Below are positions 13,093 to 25,179 of a stretch of 64,000 bases of DNA, piece by piece. The position numbers and the translations under genes were made by a program. The notes under the pieces were generated by a model. That model searched no databases. It was given only the letters and a program-made list of their open reading frames with translations, and had not been told where the DNA came from. Origin of the DNA: Cacajao melanocephalus. Taxonomy: Eukaryota > Chordata > Mammalia > Primates > Pitheciidae. Location of the stretch: contig CAUYLG010027030.1 in assembly GCA_963573385.1 (NCBI GenBank), forward strand, positions 124,001 to 188,000, read 5' to 3'. How positions within the stretch are numbered: position 1 is the stretch's first letter; every line of letters begins with the position of its first letter.

Positions 13093-13449
13093 GACCCCAA
13101 TATTGAGTCCTGGTTTGCATGCCTTGCTGGAATGGAGAAGCATGTGCTTGGTATGTTTGAGGACTTGTCTGTCCATCAGTCAGGGGTAATAGTATTCAAG
13201 TACCTTTTTTCTTAATGTAGTGTGCACTCCCGTTTAATTGAAGTTAAATGCTATGGTCTTAGCAAGACAGCCCTGGAATAAAAACATTTTCCTGTCCCAT
13301 AAAAAGAAACAGAACATATGAGATAAACACGTTTATCCTTTCCTCCTTTACTTTGCAGTTATTCTATGTGTAGCACTTCAGTGAGATTCAAGTCTATGCT
13401 AGTGACTGATAACAGGATGAGAATTGCTTGCTAATGTCAAAAGACAAAA

Positions 13450-13870
13450 TTACAACAAATTCACTTTAAGGATTTAATTGGCTTTTATTAGCAATTCTAA
13501 CATCAGGCAACACCTCTTTGTATAAAATAGAATGGATTTTCCAATAAGCTGGGAAGAGGCGTTTGGCTTTATAGGCAGAAACGGGCTGAAAAAAGCAGAA
13601 ACAGGGAACACAAAGCAGATTGGTTAGTATCAGGTTAACTTCAGGTTACTTTCCTTGTAAGGGTTAAAGCAGAGGAGACTTCCTTAACATGCTGACTCAA
13701 ATAGGTCTATTTGGAGATTTGACTATTATCTCTCTCCTGATTTCTTGAAAGATCAGATTAACGAAGTTTGGTAATGTGCAACTTTAACAGAAATGACTCC
13801 ATTTTCGTTTGGTCTGCTGGGGCTTGGGGCAGGGGCTCAGTCCAAATCAGTGACCTCCTACAAAAGTTAT
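13450..13870 (-). mobile_element. ERV LTR (family unassigned), minus strand
   Basis: Minus-strand LTR architecture is visible: AATAAA on the minus strand (13482-13487), about 80 bp upstream a TATA box (GCCTATAAAGCC on the minus strand, near 13567-13577), and a proximal G+C-richer part. The blocks 'ggcttttattagcaattc' and 'tttataggcagaaacggg' recur in several class I LTRs. An open frame starting at 13793 runs out of this LTR and is not a gene. Confidence 0.6.
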
Positions 13871-15300
13871 TTAATATCAGTCTCTGCAACAGCCATAGGA
13901 CCTATGTATACTACAGATAGAAAGTATTCTCTGTGTGTTCCTTTTATGTGTGACTTTTTTACATTAAAAGTTATAGTTTATACTATACTTTGTACTCTCT
14001 TTCAAATGGATAACAGCATCTATTGTTCAGTGACCTGGCTAAAAGTCATCCAGCCTTCATGTTTCACTCTCCCTTTCTGCTATGCTAAGAAAGAATAGGA
14101 TTTCGCTCAAAAGAAAACGTTTAATAACAGTGGCATATATTTAAAAGAAATAAACACTATAGCCCTGTAACTCAAGCACATGAAACTTAAATTGTTCACC
14201 AAGATTTAGTGAAATAAAGAGTTTCAAAGCAGATATGTTACACATGAGAAAACATCTGCTTATAACAGACACAAATTGGATGACAATATTAAGTGGGTTT
14301 TACTGAAATCCTTGAGAAAAACTTCAGTAACAAAATATTCATTTAGGCTCTCAAGGCATATATATGCTTTTTATTTGTTAAGAACTAAATATGCTTAAAA
14401 TCAGCTCCCTGCCCTCTGAGAGCTCACAGTCTAGTTAAGAATATGTGATATATGCAGCATTTTATGTAAACTTGCTTTTAAAGAGACTCTGGGAGCCCTG
14501 ATTTGAGGCTACTATCTCAGCATGGAGCTTTTAATTAAGGAGTTGACATCTGTTGGTTTTGCCTAAATCACATGTCCTTCCCTTTAAGGATACTCCCAAT
14601 TTTCTTTTGGAGTAATTCTCTTTATCCACTGCATGTAGTCTATGGGGAATGTTAATACGGATTTTTTTTTTTTTTGCCTTACTTGAACAGGAGACAAAAT
14701 GAATACATTAGACAACCATTCAATAAAAGAAAAAAAATAGGAATGATACATTATGTGTGCTTGTTTAAAAGTGAATAAAGTATCTTTGGAAAAATCATGA
14801 GTTATGAGTGTCTTCTGTTTGCTTCAAGAGGATAAAACTGAGTGGCTAGAGAACAGGGATGAGTGAGAGACTCGTTTTTTTCTGAATAGTATTTTGCACA
14901 TTTAAAATGTTTTAACCTATGCAAAAATATTTTTAATAAATATATATCAAAGCCAAAACAAAACAAAAACATCATGAAGGCTAGAGAGGACATGAAAGGT
15001 TCAAGAAAGACTGCAAGTATTAGTTTGAACCATATGGGATAGCTAAGACTTGATTATTTTCTCTTGAAGATGCCGTAATTTATTGCGGTTAACAAAAAAT
15101 TATACTCTTATTTGAACAGTAGGCCAAGATGGAAAGATATATATATAGAGAGAATATAGTCAAGCTAATAAGAGCTAGTTTTTCTTACCAATTACTTACA
15201 GCCTTCTGTTGTTTTTCTTTGTTTTTCTTAGTTTGTTAAATTTCATCTCTGTTTAACTATCTGGAACTTCTACTTTTAGCTTTAAGATAATCCAAAAGAT
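13871..15300. other. Unassigned non-coding stretch
   Basis: Contains a weak ancient-LINE-like block near 14400-14440 ('ctccctgccctctgagagctcacagtctag') and a T14 run near 14662. Nothing else recognised. Confidence 0.45.
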
Positions 15301-15304
15301 TCAT

Positions 15305-15400
15305 CACCCTAAGGAACACAACTAGTAAGTCACAGAACCAGATTTTAGACCCAGGAATTTCTGCCTTGAAAGCCGATGTTTACTTAAGTAGGCCACCCTG
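15305..15400 (+). mobile_element. MIR fragment
   Basis: 'aacacaactagtaagtcacagaaccagattttagacccagg' and the closing 'ggccaccctgcc' follow the MIR 3' half (cacacagctagtaagtggcagagccgggattcgaaccc). Confidence 0.6.
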
Positions 15401-15464
15401 CCTTGGGACCCATAGTGGAATCACAGATGTTTTGAATCCAGGACCCTGTAGTCCACCTTGTTAA

Positions 15465-15640
15465 TCTTTGACAAATCATTTAATCTTGCCTATGCCTCAG
15501 TTTCTTCAGCTTTAAAATTTGACAATATTCCTTATTCTGCTCACTTCCTACTGGTTATAAAACTCAAATAAAAATGTATGTTGGAGCACTTTATGAACTA
15601 TAAGATTTATCCGAATGTATATAGTTATTATAGGTTGTCA
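15465..15640 (+). mobile_element. MIR/MIRb fragment
   Basis: 'gacaaatcatttaatcttgcctatgcctcagtttcttcagctttaaaat' followed by 'gttggagcactttatgaact' tracks MIRb core blocks in the right order. Confidence 0.65.
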
Positions 15641-15760
15641 GTATTATAATCCAGACTGGAAGAGCAGCAGCAACATGTCGAAAGAAACAACACAGTGTGG
15701 CTAAAGGAAGAATAAGAAATTAAATTAGAATGTGAGTAACGCATTTCATTTTTAACAACA

Positions 15761-16027
15761 CACTTTGGGGTGCTGAGGCAAGAGGATCACTTGAGCCCAG
15801 GAGTTTGCAACAAGCAAACTGGTCGACACAGCGAGACCTCATCTCTACAAAAGAGAAATTAAAAAATTAGCTGGGCATGGTAGCAATGCACTTGCAGTCT
15901 CAGTTACCAGAGTGGTAGAGGCAGGAGGATTGCTTAAGTCCAGGAACTCCAGGCTCCACAATCATACCACTGCACCCTAGCCTGGGTGGTGGAGAGAGAC
16001 CCTGTCCCAAACAAACAAACAAACGAA
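15761..16027 (+). mobile_element. AluJ, 5'-truncated, with (AAAC)n tail
   Basis: Begins inside the left arm at CACTTTGGGGTGCTGAGG, has the AluJ-type GATCACTTGAGCCCAGG, a linker AAAAAATTAGCTGGGCATGG, and the right arm ending TGCACCCTAGCCTGG. The tail has become AAAC repeats. The first 40 or so bases of the left arm are missing. The age-diagnostic GAGCCCAGGAGTT favours the J subfamily. Confidence 0.93.
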
Positions 16028-16399
16028 CATGGCAATAAATACCAGGGAAGAAATACATCAAACACCTACCATTTATTTCTAAATAAACAAGCCAATTATT
16101 ATTCTGAAGTTATTTAAAGAAATTAATGGTAATAGTATTTGTCACTTTGAAAAAACTGGCCTTATTTTATGCAACTCATTGAATAAAAATGAACATTCTG
16201 AGTGTAATTAAAGACCTCACAAATGTTATAAAGTTAATTTGGTGGAAATAGATTTCAACAAAGAGCATTCACAAAGGCTTTAGCTTTTGCGTCTTACAAC
16301 ATATTTGGAATGATAAGAGGGCGAATATAAGCACAACGGTTTTAAGATGAAATAACATATTTGTCAGCAAAAGACCTGAACAACTAGTCATTATACTTT

Positions 16400-16750
16400 T
16401 TTCCAGGCTCTTTCAACCAAAGAGCCGAGAAGACCAGTAATGATGAGGCCTAATGGACAGGAGCCTGGTGCTGCCCTGGAACCCAAGCAAGCCCCAGCTG
16501 CAGCTGTCCCTGCAAGTTAGAAGGCCGGCAAATTAACCATAATATGTGCAGCTGCAACACTTGGGGCTAGAGACTCAGCTACAAAACCCTTGGGAGATGC
16601 TTGTCTCTGTCTGGCCTTGGGCTCCAAGGTAACATTCTTGATATTAATCACCCAGGAAGACAAAGCAGCAGCAGTGGCAGCTGTAGAAGACGAGGTGGCA
16701 GCCGCAGAGACAGTTCTCTGACCTACATTATTTATGGCTCAAAAATGTAT
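16400..16750. other. G+C-rich patch, possible pseudogene or old element, unidentified
   Basis: This 350-bp patch is much more G+C-rich than its flanks and includes GCAGCAGCAGTGGCAGCTG and related alanine-codon-like runs. On the plus strand a short frame from about 16441 ends at a stop near 16519; a second frame near 16660-16720 is alanine/glutamate-rich before a stop at 16719. There is no long frame, no poly(A) tail that I can see and no protein I recognise. A decayed processed pseudogene is one reading; an unnamed ancient repeat is another. Confidence 0.35.
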
Positions 16751-16982
16751 TTTTACCAATGATCCAGTGACTGTAACAACCCCTGTTTGCTGTACCTGTC
16801 ATTTCTAAAATGATATCAAAGGCTAATTAGGGTCCCCTCTCTGAATATAGCACAAGTTTCTCCTAAGTTTGAGTATTAACTCCAGTTGTCCAGTGCTTCA
16901 CTTGGATTCACTAAAGTGTTAGTAGCAGTGGTAATGCAGACAAACTTTCTGATTTTACAGAATATAATATCTTTGGGTATTG

Positions 16983-17013
16983 TAATAATAACAGGTAGCA
17001 TTCTTTAAATGCT
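16983..17013 (+). mobile_element. MIR, 5' piece, split by an Alu monomer
   Basis: 'aataacaggtagcattctttaaatgc' matches the MIR block preceding 'tactatgtgccagg', which resumes after the Alu monomer at about 17148. Confidence 0.55.
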
Positions 17014-17147
17014 GTTTTTTTTCTTTTTGTGGATATGGTGGTATTGCTGTCTCCCTGAGCTGGTCTTGAACTCCTGTACTCAATGGATCCTCTAGCCTCT
17101 GTCACCCAAAGTGCTAATATTATAGACATCAGCCACCATACCCAGCC
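17014..17147 (-). mobile_element. Alu left-monomer (FLAM-like), minus strand
   Basis: Starts with a T-rich tail (17014-17038) and ends ACCATACCCAGCC, the reverse complement of the Alu 5' end. Only about 134 bp, i.e. one arm. Contains 'gctggtcttgaactcctg' and 'cccaaagtgctaatattatag'. A fossil left Alu monomer is the simplest reading. Confidence 0.75.
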
Positions 17148-17370
17148 TTTGGATGCTTTGTTTGTGCTAGGCCTGGTTCTAAGCGCTTTGCATGCATTAC
17201 TTGTTTTACCACATTCTAACTATATAAAGTAGGTATACTACTATTCCTACTGTTCAGATGACGAAACTGAATGAGGCACAGTGAGAGTAAATTGAGAAAC
17301 AAAGCCTTAAACATATTTTATCCAGCTACAGAGACTGTGGCCTTAACCACTACATTTTGCTGCCTCTCTT
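17148..17370 (+). mobile_element. MIR, 3' piece, continuing after the Alu monomer
   Basis: 'gtgctaggcctggttctaagcgctttgcatgcattac', 'gttcagatgacgaaactgaatgaggcacag' and 'ccttaaccactacattttgctgcctctc' are MIR blocks in order to the 3' end. Confidence 0.82.
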
Positions 17371-20101
17371 CATACTCAAAAACTGGTTAATAGTAATAAA
17401 ATCACATTCACTCTATTGACAACGGAGAAATTGCTCCTAAATGAGAAGAATATTCCATGTATGTGCCTCTTCATGTGGCTCATTGTATATTATCTTCTTT
17501 TACTGAAGGCCTACTGAGTAACCTGACAGCACTTGCTGAAGGCATAGGGCAGAAACAGGCCACAAAGTATAAATTTTTGAAATAATTTTTATTGCATATA
17601 AATAAATATGCACATTTAAAGTATCAAGTAGTCACTTTGCTAAACCTCAGAAGTTTGCTGAACATTTTTACACATATTACATAATTTCCCATTCTTTCTA
17701 TTTTAGACTATATGGTATAGGGCTCCAGTATTTTTTCTAGTAACTATAGAGCGTAAATGCCTTAAATAAGATTTTATCTCAATAAAATGCCAAGCTGAAA
17801 TTTCTAGTAATTTTTAAGAACAGTAAGCATAATCTTTTTTTCTCCTTAAATGCCATGATGTTCATTTCAGAGTGACACTAGTTTTATTTCCTAGGCTTTT
17901 GTATTACTACGAAAAAAAATTTTCTTGTGTATCACTTGTCGAATTTTTGTAAATGATCAGGAAAATTAAGTCTATATTATTACATTTTTACTATTTGTGA
18001 TATTTCTCCAATATAGAAACTTAATTAAGTAAAAATAATGAACAGGAAGGGCCATTTCAGGACTATAATGGCTGCTTGGGAAAATCTGAGAGTTTCGCAA
18101 AAGCTGAGCCCAATAAATCTGTATCAGTCAGTGATCCCCAGGAAATGTCCCGCACTGAAGTCATTAGTGCTTCTCAGAAAAATACATGCTTCTGGATTTA
18201 TTTCAAAATTATACATTTGTTTTTATGGCTGATGCCATTTTAATTGCTTCTGCAGAATATCTGTGGATAATAAATGTCAAATATATTGGCCAATCACATT
18301 GATCAAGTTGCCTTTCAAATTCCCTTTGACTTATAATCATATACCAGATTTCTTCATTAAAATTCAAAAGAAGGAAAAGAGTAATTAGATATGCTATTTG
18401 TTAAAATTCTATCCATAAAGAATCTTCATTTTCTGTTGGAAGAACAGAGCCCATTTAGTTGAATTCCACATTCCATTGACTTAAAAAGTAGTACAAAGAA
18501 CTTTTTAATGTGCTTTCTCCCAACTTGCCCTTTTTATTAAACTCTAATATAGACAGCTGAAAATCTGTTGTAAGTCCCTGGAAACCCACTTAAATATTTA
18601 ACATATTAAATATTCTTAATGATCTTGTAATTGCCATGAAGCTTTTTATTATTATTTTCTATCACTCTTTGATCAATTTATTTAAACATTTATTAAAACT
18701 ATGTCTGATGGTAAAATTACTACAGTACAGGTCAACTAATCATCCTAATAAGAATTCAATTTAGTCTTTAAGAATCATTTGAAATAGAAAACCAATACCC
18801 TGCTTACCCCTTCCTGACTGCTGCAATTTACGGAACTCGCTGCTTCATAGATAATGCGAAAATTTTTATATATGCTTTGTTTTTTTTAAGATTTTGCTTT
18901 CGTATGTCTGTCTGTGAAGGGGAAAACAAGGCTTGAAGTTTTTACTTTTTTTTTTTTTAATGCAGACTCATTTACCCAATACCATTCTTTGTACATAGTA
19001 TATCTTTAAAATATACTTTAAATAAAGCGAAGTTCACCTATCTGCTTTTACAATATCTATTGCAATAAATGTTAATTCCTTCCGAGTGCTCCTTAGGTTT
19101 GTGACAGATTATTAAAATAGTTAATAGGACCTTGCAAAATCCTGTGGTATTATGTCAGATATTCCTTTATCACAATCATTCCAGGCTGAAATCGTATTTC
19201 TGTGTTTTCCACAGCCTCTCAGCTGCTACTAGACCATGTAGGAAAGACCAGCAGATGTTTTTGTCTAAGTCTGGATTGGTCTCAGTGAGCATTAATATAT
19301 TGGAATTGGTGATCCTCTACACCTGGCACCTGTGGAATCAGAATTTTCTATGAAATAGGACCCTAAAATTTTTATGCCCTTGTTTAATTTATAGTTTATC
19401 CCTAGAGAAATGGCACACACATTAGGAAAGAGAAGAAGGAATTTGCCAAAAATAGTGTGCCTCTTTCCCATTGTTAAGAAACCCATTCAAGAAAACCTTA
19501 AATAATGGAGTAGATCAAAGTCTAATAGATTTAAGTGTCATCGAGTGAGAATGGATTACATAAATGATATGCTTTACATGGTTTTAAGAATCCTGACTGG
19601 AGAAACATTTTAGATAGTTTTTATAAAATAAGTCCTTGGTTTTTTTCCCATAGTAATAATTTTATATGTGCAGAAAAGAGGATTAGAGGTCAACTGGGGC
19701 AAAAGAAGCAACAAGGGAATGATTGAGGAAGAAAACTGAAGGGTGAGAAACAGCTGGAGTGTGCATTACGCTGGGGCAGCTCTTTGATGTAATCATTTGG
19801 CAGGGACTACAAACCTCCTGAGAGGCAGAAAATAGTTAAATGTTTGTAGAAAATATGTAGCTCATCTGTCTCCAATCTATTTATGTAGTTAACCATGTAT
19901 ATCCATGTATGTGGTGTGAAATTGGGTGCATCCTAATGGATAAGAAGAGATTCAATGATAGTTTTGTTTTCAAATTTACTTATTTGAAATGTTTTAATGA
20001 CATAAACTAAGAATACCATTATGCATATATTTATGTATAACTAGATCTAAATCTTTCTAAAATATTTTTACCTTTTTATATTGCATTTATTAACAATTCT
20101 G
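17371..20101. other. Unassigned AT-rich non-coding stretch
   Basis: Near 17575-17700 there is weak similarity to old L1 3' UTR sequence. Short frames (18038-18232, 19132-19353) are accidental. No other structure noted. Confidence 0.45.
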
Positions 20102-20412
20102 TGTCTGGAGGTTGTGGCTCATGCCAGTAATCACAGCACTTTCAGAGGCTAAGATGAGAGGATCATTTGAGTCCAGGAGTTTGAGACTGGCCTGGGGCAA
20201 CACAGAGAGACCCCATTTCTAGAAAAAGTACAAAAATTAGCCAGCATGGCGACACACACCTGGTCTGTAGTACTGGCTACTCAAGAAGCTGAGGCAGGAG
20301 GATCACTTGAGCCAAAGAATTCAAGGTTGCAGTGAGCTATGATCCTGCTACTGCTACAGCCTGGGTGACACAGCAAGACCATATGTTAAAATATAAATAA
20401 ATAAAATAAATC
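20102..20412 (+). mobile_element. AluJ, full length, plus strand
   Basis: Both arms are present: left arm from TCTGGAGGTTGTGGCTCATG, linker 'aaaagtacaaaaattagcc', right arm with 'gaggcaggaggatcacttgagcc' and 'ctacagcctgggtgacacag', then a (TAAA)n-like tail. The A and B boxes of the old RNA polymerase III promoter are degraded. High divergence indicates AluJ. Confidence 0.93.
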
Positions 20413-20509
20413 TTATTTCTCCAAACCCAAAGACACAATTTTAAAAACACTATAGGACATAGGACATGTGATTGAAACCAAGTTTGATGCAAAATTCAGT
20501 GAAAGTGAT

Positions 20510-20583
20510 CAAAAGAAGAGAAGGAGATAGAAGACAAAAGAAAGGAGGAGAGGAATAAAAAGGAAAAAAGGAAAAAAGGAAAA
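20510..20583. repeat. Polypurine low-complexity tract
   Basis: About 74 bases almost without pyrimidines, ending in three GGAAAAAA-type units. Confidence 0.8.
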
Positions 20584-20745
20584 TGCCTTTCATTACAACA
20601 CTTCACTTGCTTTAGAAACTTTGGTCTTATTTGTTATAATCATAATGTTAATCAGTAGTTGAACTCTGTATGTTACTCTTTTTATTAATAATTACTCAGA
20701 TATTTGATAGTGTTTGCTCCTGAGATTCTGGCACTTATAATTTAT

Positions 20746-21038
20746 TATTTTTATTTTTTGAAACAGAGTCTCACTCTGTCACCTAGTTTGGACAGTGGCA
20801 TGATCACTACTCACTGCAGTGGTGAACTCCTGGGCTCAAACAATCTTCCTGCCTCAGCCTCTAGAGGAGCTAAGACTACAGGTGTGCACCACCATACCTG
20901 ACTATTTTGTTTTAAGATTTTTGTACAGATGGTTTCTCATTATATTGGCCAGGTTAGTCTTGAATCCTGGCCCCAACGGGTCCAGTCTTGGCTTCCCAAA
21001 GTGCTAGGATTACTAGTGAAAGCCAACACTCCTGGCCA
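20746..21038 (-). mobile_element. AluJ, full length, minus strand
   Basis: Starts with the complement of the tail (TTTTTTGAAACAGAGTCTCAC) and ends CACTCCTGGCC. 'gtggtgaactcctgggctcaaacaatc' is the reverse complement of the J-type sequence. Lies 334 bp from the plus-strand Alu at 20102-20412. Confidence 0.93.
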
Positions 21039-23329
21039 TTTCTTTACCCTCTGTTTTTTTTCTAAATTATATGATTTTGTGTAAGCATATATTATCTTCA
21101 GGGTTCATGAAATCCAGTCACATTCTGATTTTTCTGAAGACCAGAAAGGACATAATATGTATTACATATATAATATATATACTAGGCCAATACCTAATAT
21201 CTGGCATAGAGAATACACTCAAAATATCTATTTTCATGTGGAGTGGAAGAATGGGTTTAAATTTATTAAATTTATCAGGCTGCTCTATTGAATCTCCACC
21301 ACATTGCTACTTCCAGCTCTGGAGCTCATATCTCTTCCCATACTTGGAATGGGAAGTTAAAAAATTACCTGGAAGATTTTTTTGGAGACATTAAATGAAT
21401 TCGTAAATGTCAGCATGTGAATAGGAAAAGACTGCTAAAGAGAGTTGCTGTCAAAAATGTTTGAGTGATTATCCTTATGTGAACCACCAGCCCTCCAAGC
21501 TAATTTTCAAAGGGATGGGTAGCAATCCTTGCTGATTTTGCTTCTGTAGTACTGAGGGTTGCTTTCACAAATGAAAAGAAAGCTTGTTTTTAATATGACC
21601 TTGTTTGTCCAGAGCCTTTGTTTATCTACTACCTCCGTTTCAAAGCTGAGTCTTTATTTAGTCGCCACTTACTGTGGTCATAAAATCTTCTGCTTTACCC
21701 AAAGGTGATCCCACAGTAGAAAGTGCTATTTCTTCAGGGACTACACAATTAGAAAGCCTCAACTGGTTGGTGTCAATAAGCCAACCCCCTCTGACAGCTG
21801 CCATTCATGAATTCATTTTCTGCAAATGGAAATGTGGAACATAAGAGACAATGCAGCCTTTATTATTTGTATTTAATTATGCTCTGGTGGTGAATAATGG
21901 TTGTAGAAGATTTCCCTTTAATAGCCAATTTTAGCCATTTTGTAGCATATAACCTCAGTTCGGCTTCCTGACAAAGTCTAATTTTGCTGCCTCAGGGTAA
22001 ATGCTCAATTTTCCTAATATTAATTTAGACAGTTGCAGTTTCTCATCTAAATAATTAGTCTCTATATGAAGCTTGAGTAATAAACAAAGTTTAGAATAAA
22101 TAATGAATGAATCCCTTAAGTCAATAACATTGATCTAACACTCTCTTAAAATCATATTGAGAAACAACAATTTCTTTTGATTGGAATTATACTATACAGC
22201 TAGTAAACATGATTGACACTTTACTTTCTTGGTCAGTTACTGAATATAAAACTAATCTTAAGGTTTGGAGCATTTTCTATATTTGCTTTAATTATATTTA
22301 AATACCATACAGAATATGTATCCATTTATGCATTCCAGCAAATACACAACTTGATGAATGTGTAAAAATGTAGGTAAATGCATATACTTAAAATGCCATG
22401 ACTGCATTTTATGAGGAAATAAACTTTAAAATATTGTTTTGAAAAGATAATGTGTTTCCACTTGCCAGAGACTGAACAATTTTTAGGACTAATGAAAGTG
22501 AGGACTTATTTTCTGTGGCTAGAGTCTGTAGTCAAAATATCTGAAGCTTCCAGATGAAATAACGGAACAATAGTCATTCTTTTCCTTTTTCTATTTCACT
22601 TAAAAGCAACATTATGGTTTTTTGTTTTTTGTTTTTTTTCTTCTGGAATTGTTTCCTGTGCAAAATGACATGAAAATGGGGTCTAGGGTTTCCTCCCTGG
22701 ATCTGTTACAGTTCATGCCTTCAGTAACATGAACCCTTTCTTTTATCAATTTTCTGAGGTTTGTAACAGAATTGTGTTCATTAGCATTGAAATGAAGCTT
22801 TATGTCTCCATTACCAAGGCAGCTTCTGAGATTCCAAACTGTCAAGTCATCTTATCTGATATGAGTCCTGATAAATATATCTTCAACAGTAACCCCCAGG
22901 GCAGTTTGGCTTCAAATAGGGTCAGTGGCAGATGATCAGTATTGAACAATTTGCTGACGAACACTCAGAAAACCTTGTGCTATGGAAAAAGCTTAAGGAC
23001 TGATATGGGTCTCTCAGTATAAGGATCTAGGAACCCTAATTCATCTCTTTTCACAATTTCTATATTTATGTAAATGATGCAATCATCTATCTAGCCCTCT
23101 GCTATATTTTCTGGGCCTTCTATGCACCTTGTGAGTATCCATCATCCCAGCCTCTTGGAAGCCATTGTCGAAGGTCTCTTACGAACTTGTTTTTTCTTTG
23201 CCCCTCAGATTCCTCCACTCCTAAATGAAAGCCAAAGACTTTACCTTCTTCCCTCAACCTTTAAAATTTTCAATTTCCTGATCTGTGAAAGAGTGATAAG
23301 CTATTTAAAACACCTAGCAAGTCCTGCAA
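21039..23329. other. Mostly unassigned; includes a motif-rich, repeat-free segment
   Basis: 21470-22140 has no recognised repeats and an unusual density of developmental-type binding motifs (see findings). 22280-22390 weakly resembles an old L1 3' UTR ('acacaacttgatgaatgtgtaaaaatg'). Frames at 21071-21394 and 23122-23460 have no recognisable domains. Confidence 0.4.
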
Positions 23330-23650
23330 GGTCTTTTATTTATTTATTTTTTGTTCTAAAGACATCTACTGACTGCTATCATCTCCTCATTAATATGTTA
23401 TTCCTTTTATGCCTCTCCTTCTGGTTCTCATTTTCTTTTAAGTTCTCACTTAACCTCTGAGTTCCAATTTACATGCCCATTCTCATCCAAGTCACATGTG
23501 CCCTGTCCTTCCTCTAAACTTCTAAAGGTTTTATTATTTGTAGCAATAAAGCATTCTCATTATTTACTATTTTAAATTATTCATGATCACATCTTCTCTT
23601 TCTCACTAAATTGAAACTTCTCTGAGGGAAGGAAATATGCCAAATAAATT
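23330..23650 (+). mobile_element. L2 LINE 3'-end fragment
   Basis: The blocks 'agttctcacttaacctctgag', 'atgcccattctcatcc', and 'ctcactaaattgaaacttctctgagggaaggaaa' follow the L2 tail (actgtgagctccttgagggcaggga) in the right order. The left boundary is uncertain. Confidence 0.55.
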
Positions 23651-24074
23651 ATCCCTTCTTGTACAGAACAGGACACTGTGACTCTCACAGAATCAGCGTA
23701 CAACAACTATTTTTGAAAGGGTGCCTGCTGGAATTTATCTTTGCAGTATACTTGATTGTTTTGTTTGTTAATGTTTTGGTTCTCTATCTCAGTTACAGGT
23801 TCTTGCTGGAAATGGACCAAGCCTATCTCTGGACAAAAGTAACAAGTGAGCTTACTTGGCAGTCATCATCTCTTCCTCATTTGCACTCTTAATGTGCTCA
23901 ACGTTTTAATGCTTTTTATACCAGTAAAATCTGTTTCTATAGAAAATTGTTTACAGTGCTATGCATTTTCATTAGTATGTTATTTTCACCAGTTGTCTTG
24001 ACTTTTTGACTTTTTCATTACTTTGGATTAAGAGGCTTATCCTTTTGACTTTTGTTTAAAAAATACACTACATT

Positions 24075-24320
24075 TGCTAAGAGTGTAAGCTCTGGAACCA
24101 AACTTTCAAAGTTAGAATTCAGTCTTAGGTACTTGTAGCTGTTTGGCATTTGACAAGTTACCTTATTTATTTCTGGTACATTTGTATAATTCAGATTAAA
24201 ATGTAACTATTGACAACGTCAGCTTTATAAGGCTGCTGTGAGTACTAACTGATAAAATGGGAGTAAAATGGTCAGCCCAGTGACAGACATACAAGTGCTC
24301 AATACATTTTAGCTAATGAA
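24075..24320 (+). mobile_element. MIRb
   Basis: 'agagtgtaagctctggaaccaaac', 'gacaagttaccttat', 'ggctgctgtgagtactaactgataaaatg' and 'agtgctcaatacattttagctaatg' are the MIRb blocks from start to tail. Confidence 0.8.
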
Positions 24321-24334
24321 TATGATAAAAACAC

Positions 24335-25178
24335 TAAGTATGGATACTAGGAAAACAGTGGCAGCAACATGGCTTCTCAATCTCTCTGAATCCTTGCATG
24401 GAAGCAACTAGATATTAAAGGCAACACTCACGGACAAAGTTTACAACAAAACTAGGTAATAAAGTATCCCATTGAATCTGAAAGAGTGTAGGTAAATCCA
24501 CCACAACTGCATGACCAACAACGTATCATTAGTATCTATTTAGGAAGAAGAAGAAAGCGCCAGGGGCAACTGAATGTCCTAAGAACTGAAGTGCCCCCAA
24601 ATAACCAATATGTATTTGAAGATCACAACAGGCCCAAATGAAAAGACCTGTCAAAATCAAGAGGAAGTTTTGCCCATGATAAATGGCAGGTTAGTGAAAA
24701 GGGCACACAGTAAAAAATCTGAAGTAGCTGGGGCAGTCTCACCCCATGAACTCTCAAAAATGATGAGTGGGAGATACCCTGCCTGTCAAGGCCTCAAGCT
24801 AAGAACAAACTTCCGGGAGAGGAATCAAAATGGAGGAATACAGGAATAACAAACCTGAAGAAAAAAGGAGGTCCGGACAAAAATCGGAGAAGAGAACTCA
24901 AAACTCGGGGAAAAAAGAATCCTGCCATATATTTAAACTCTATTAAAAAACGACAAAAGAGCATTTGTGACAAAATAAGTAAGTAAAAAGAAAAAGAAAT
25001 CCTAGACACCAACTCACTCCAAAAGTTGAAGAAAAAGTAACTAAAGTAATATGAAACAAAATAATGTCACTATAAAGAATGAAAGTACTCCTTAAAAAGC
25101 ACACCTACAAAATCAGATCTAAACTGTAACCTAGTAATCCTTAACCATCTAGAAGAAATTAAGAAAGAGATTTATTTC
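24335..25178. mobile_element. Old LINE-like block (HAL1-like?), left part
   Basis: A-rich strand bias and phrases such as 'aagttgaagaaaaagtaactaaagtaatatgaaacaaaataatgtcactataaagaatgaaa' near 25020-25085 resemble a half-L1 (HAL1) element encoding an ORF1-like protein. The similar A-rich sequence resumes at 25680 after an MLT1 LTR. The identification rests on style and a few blocks only. Confidence 0.4.
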
Positions 25179-25179
25179 T

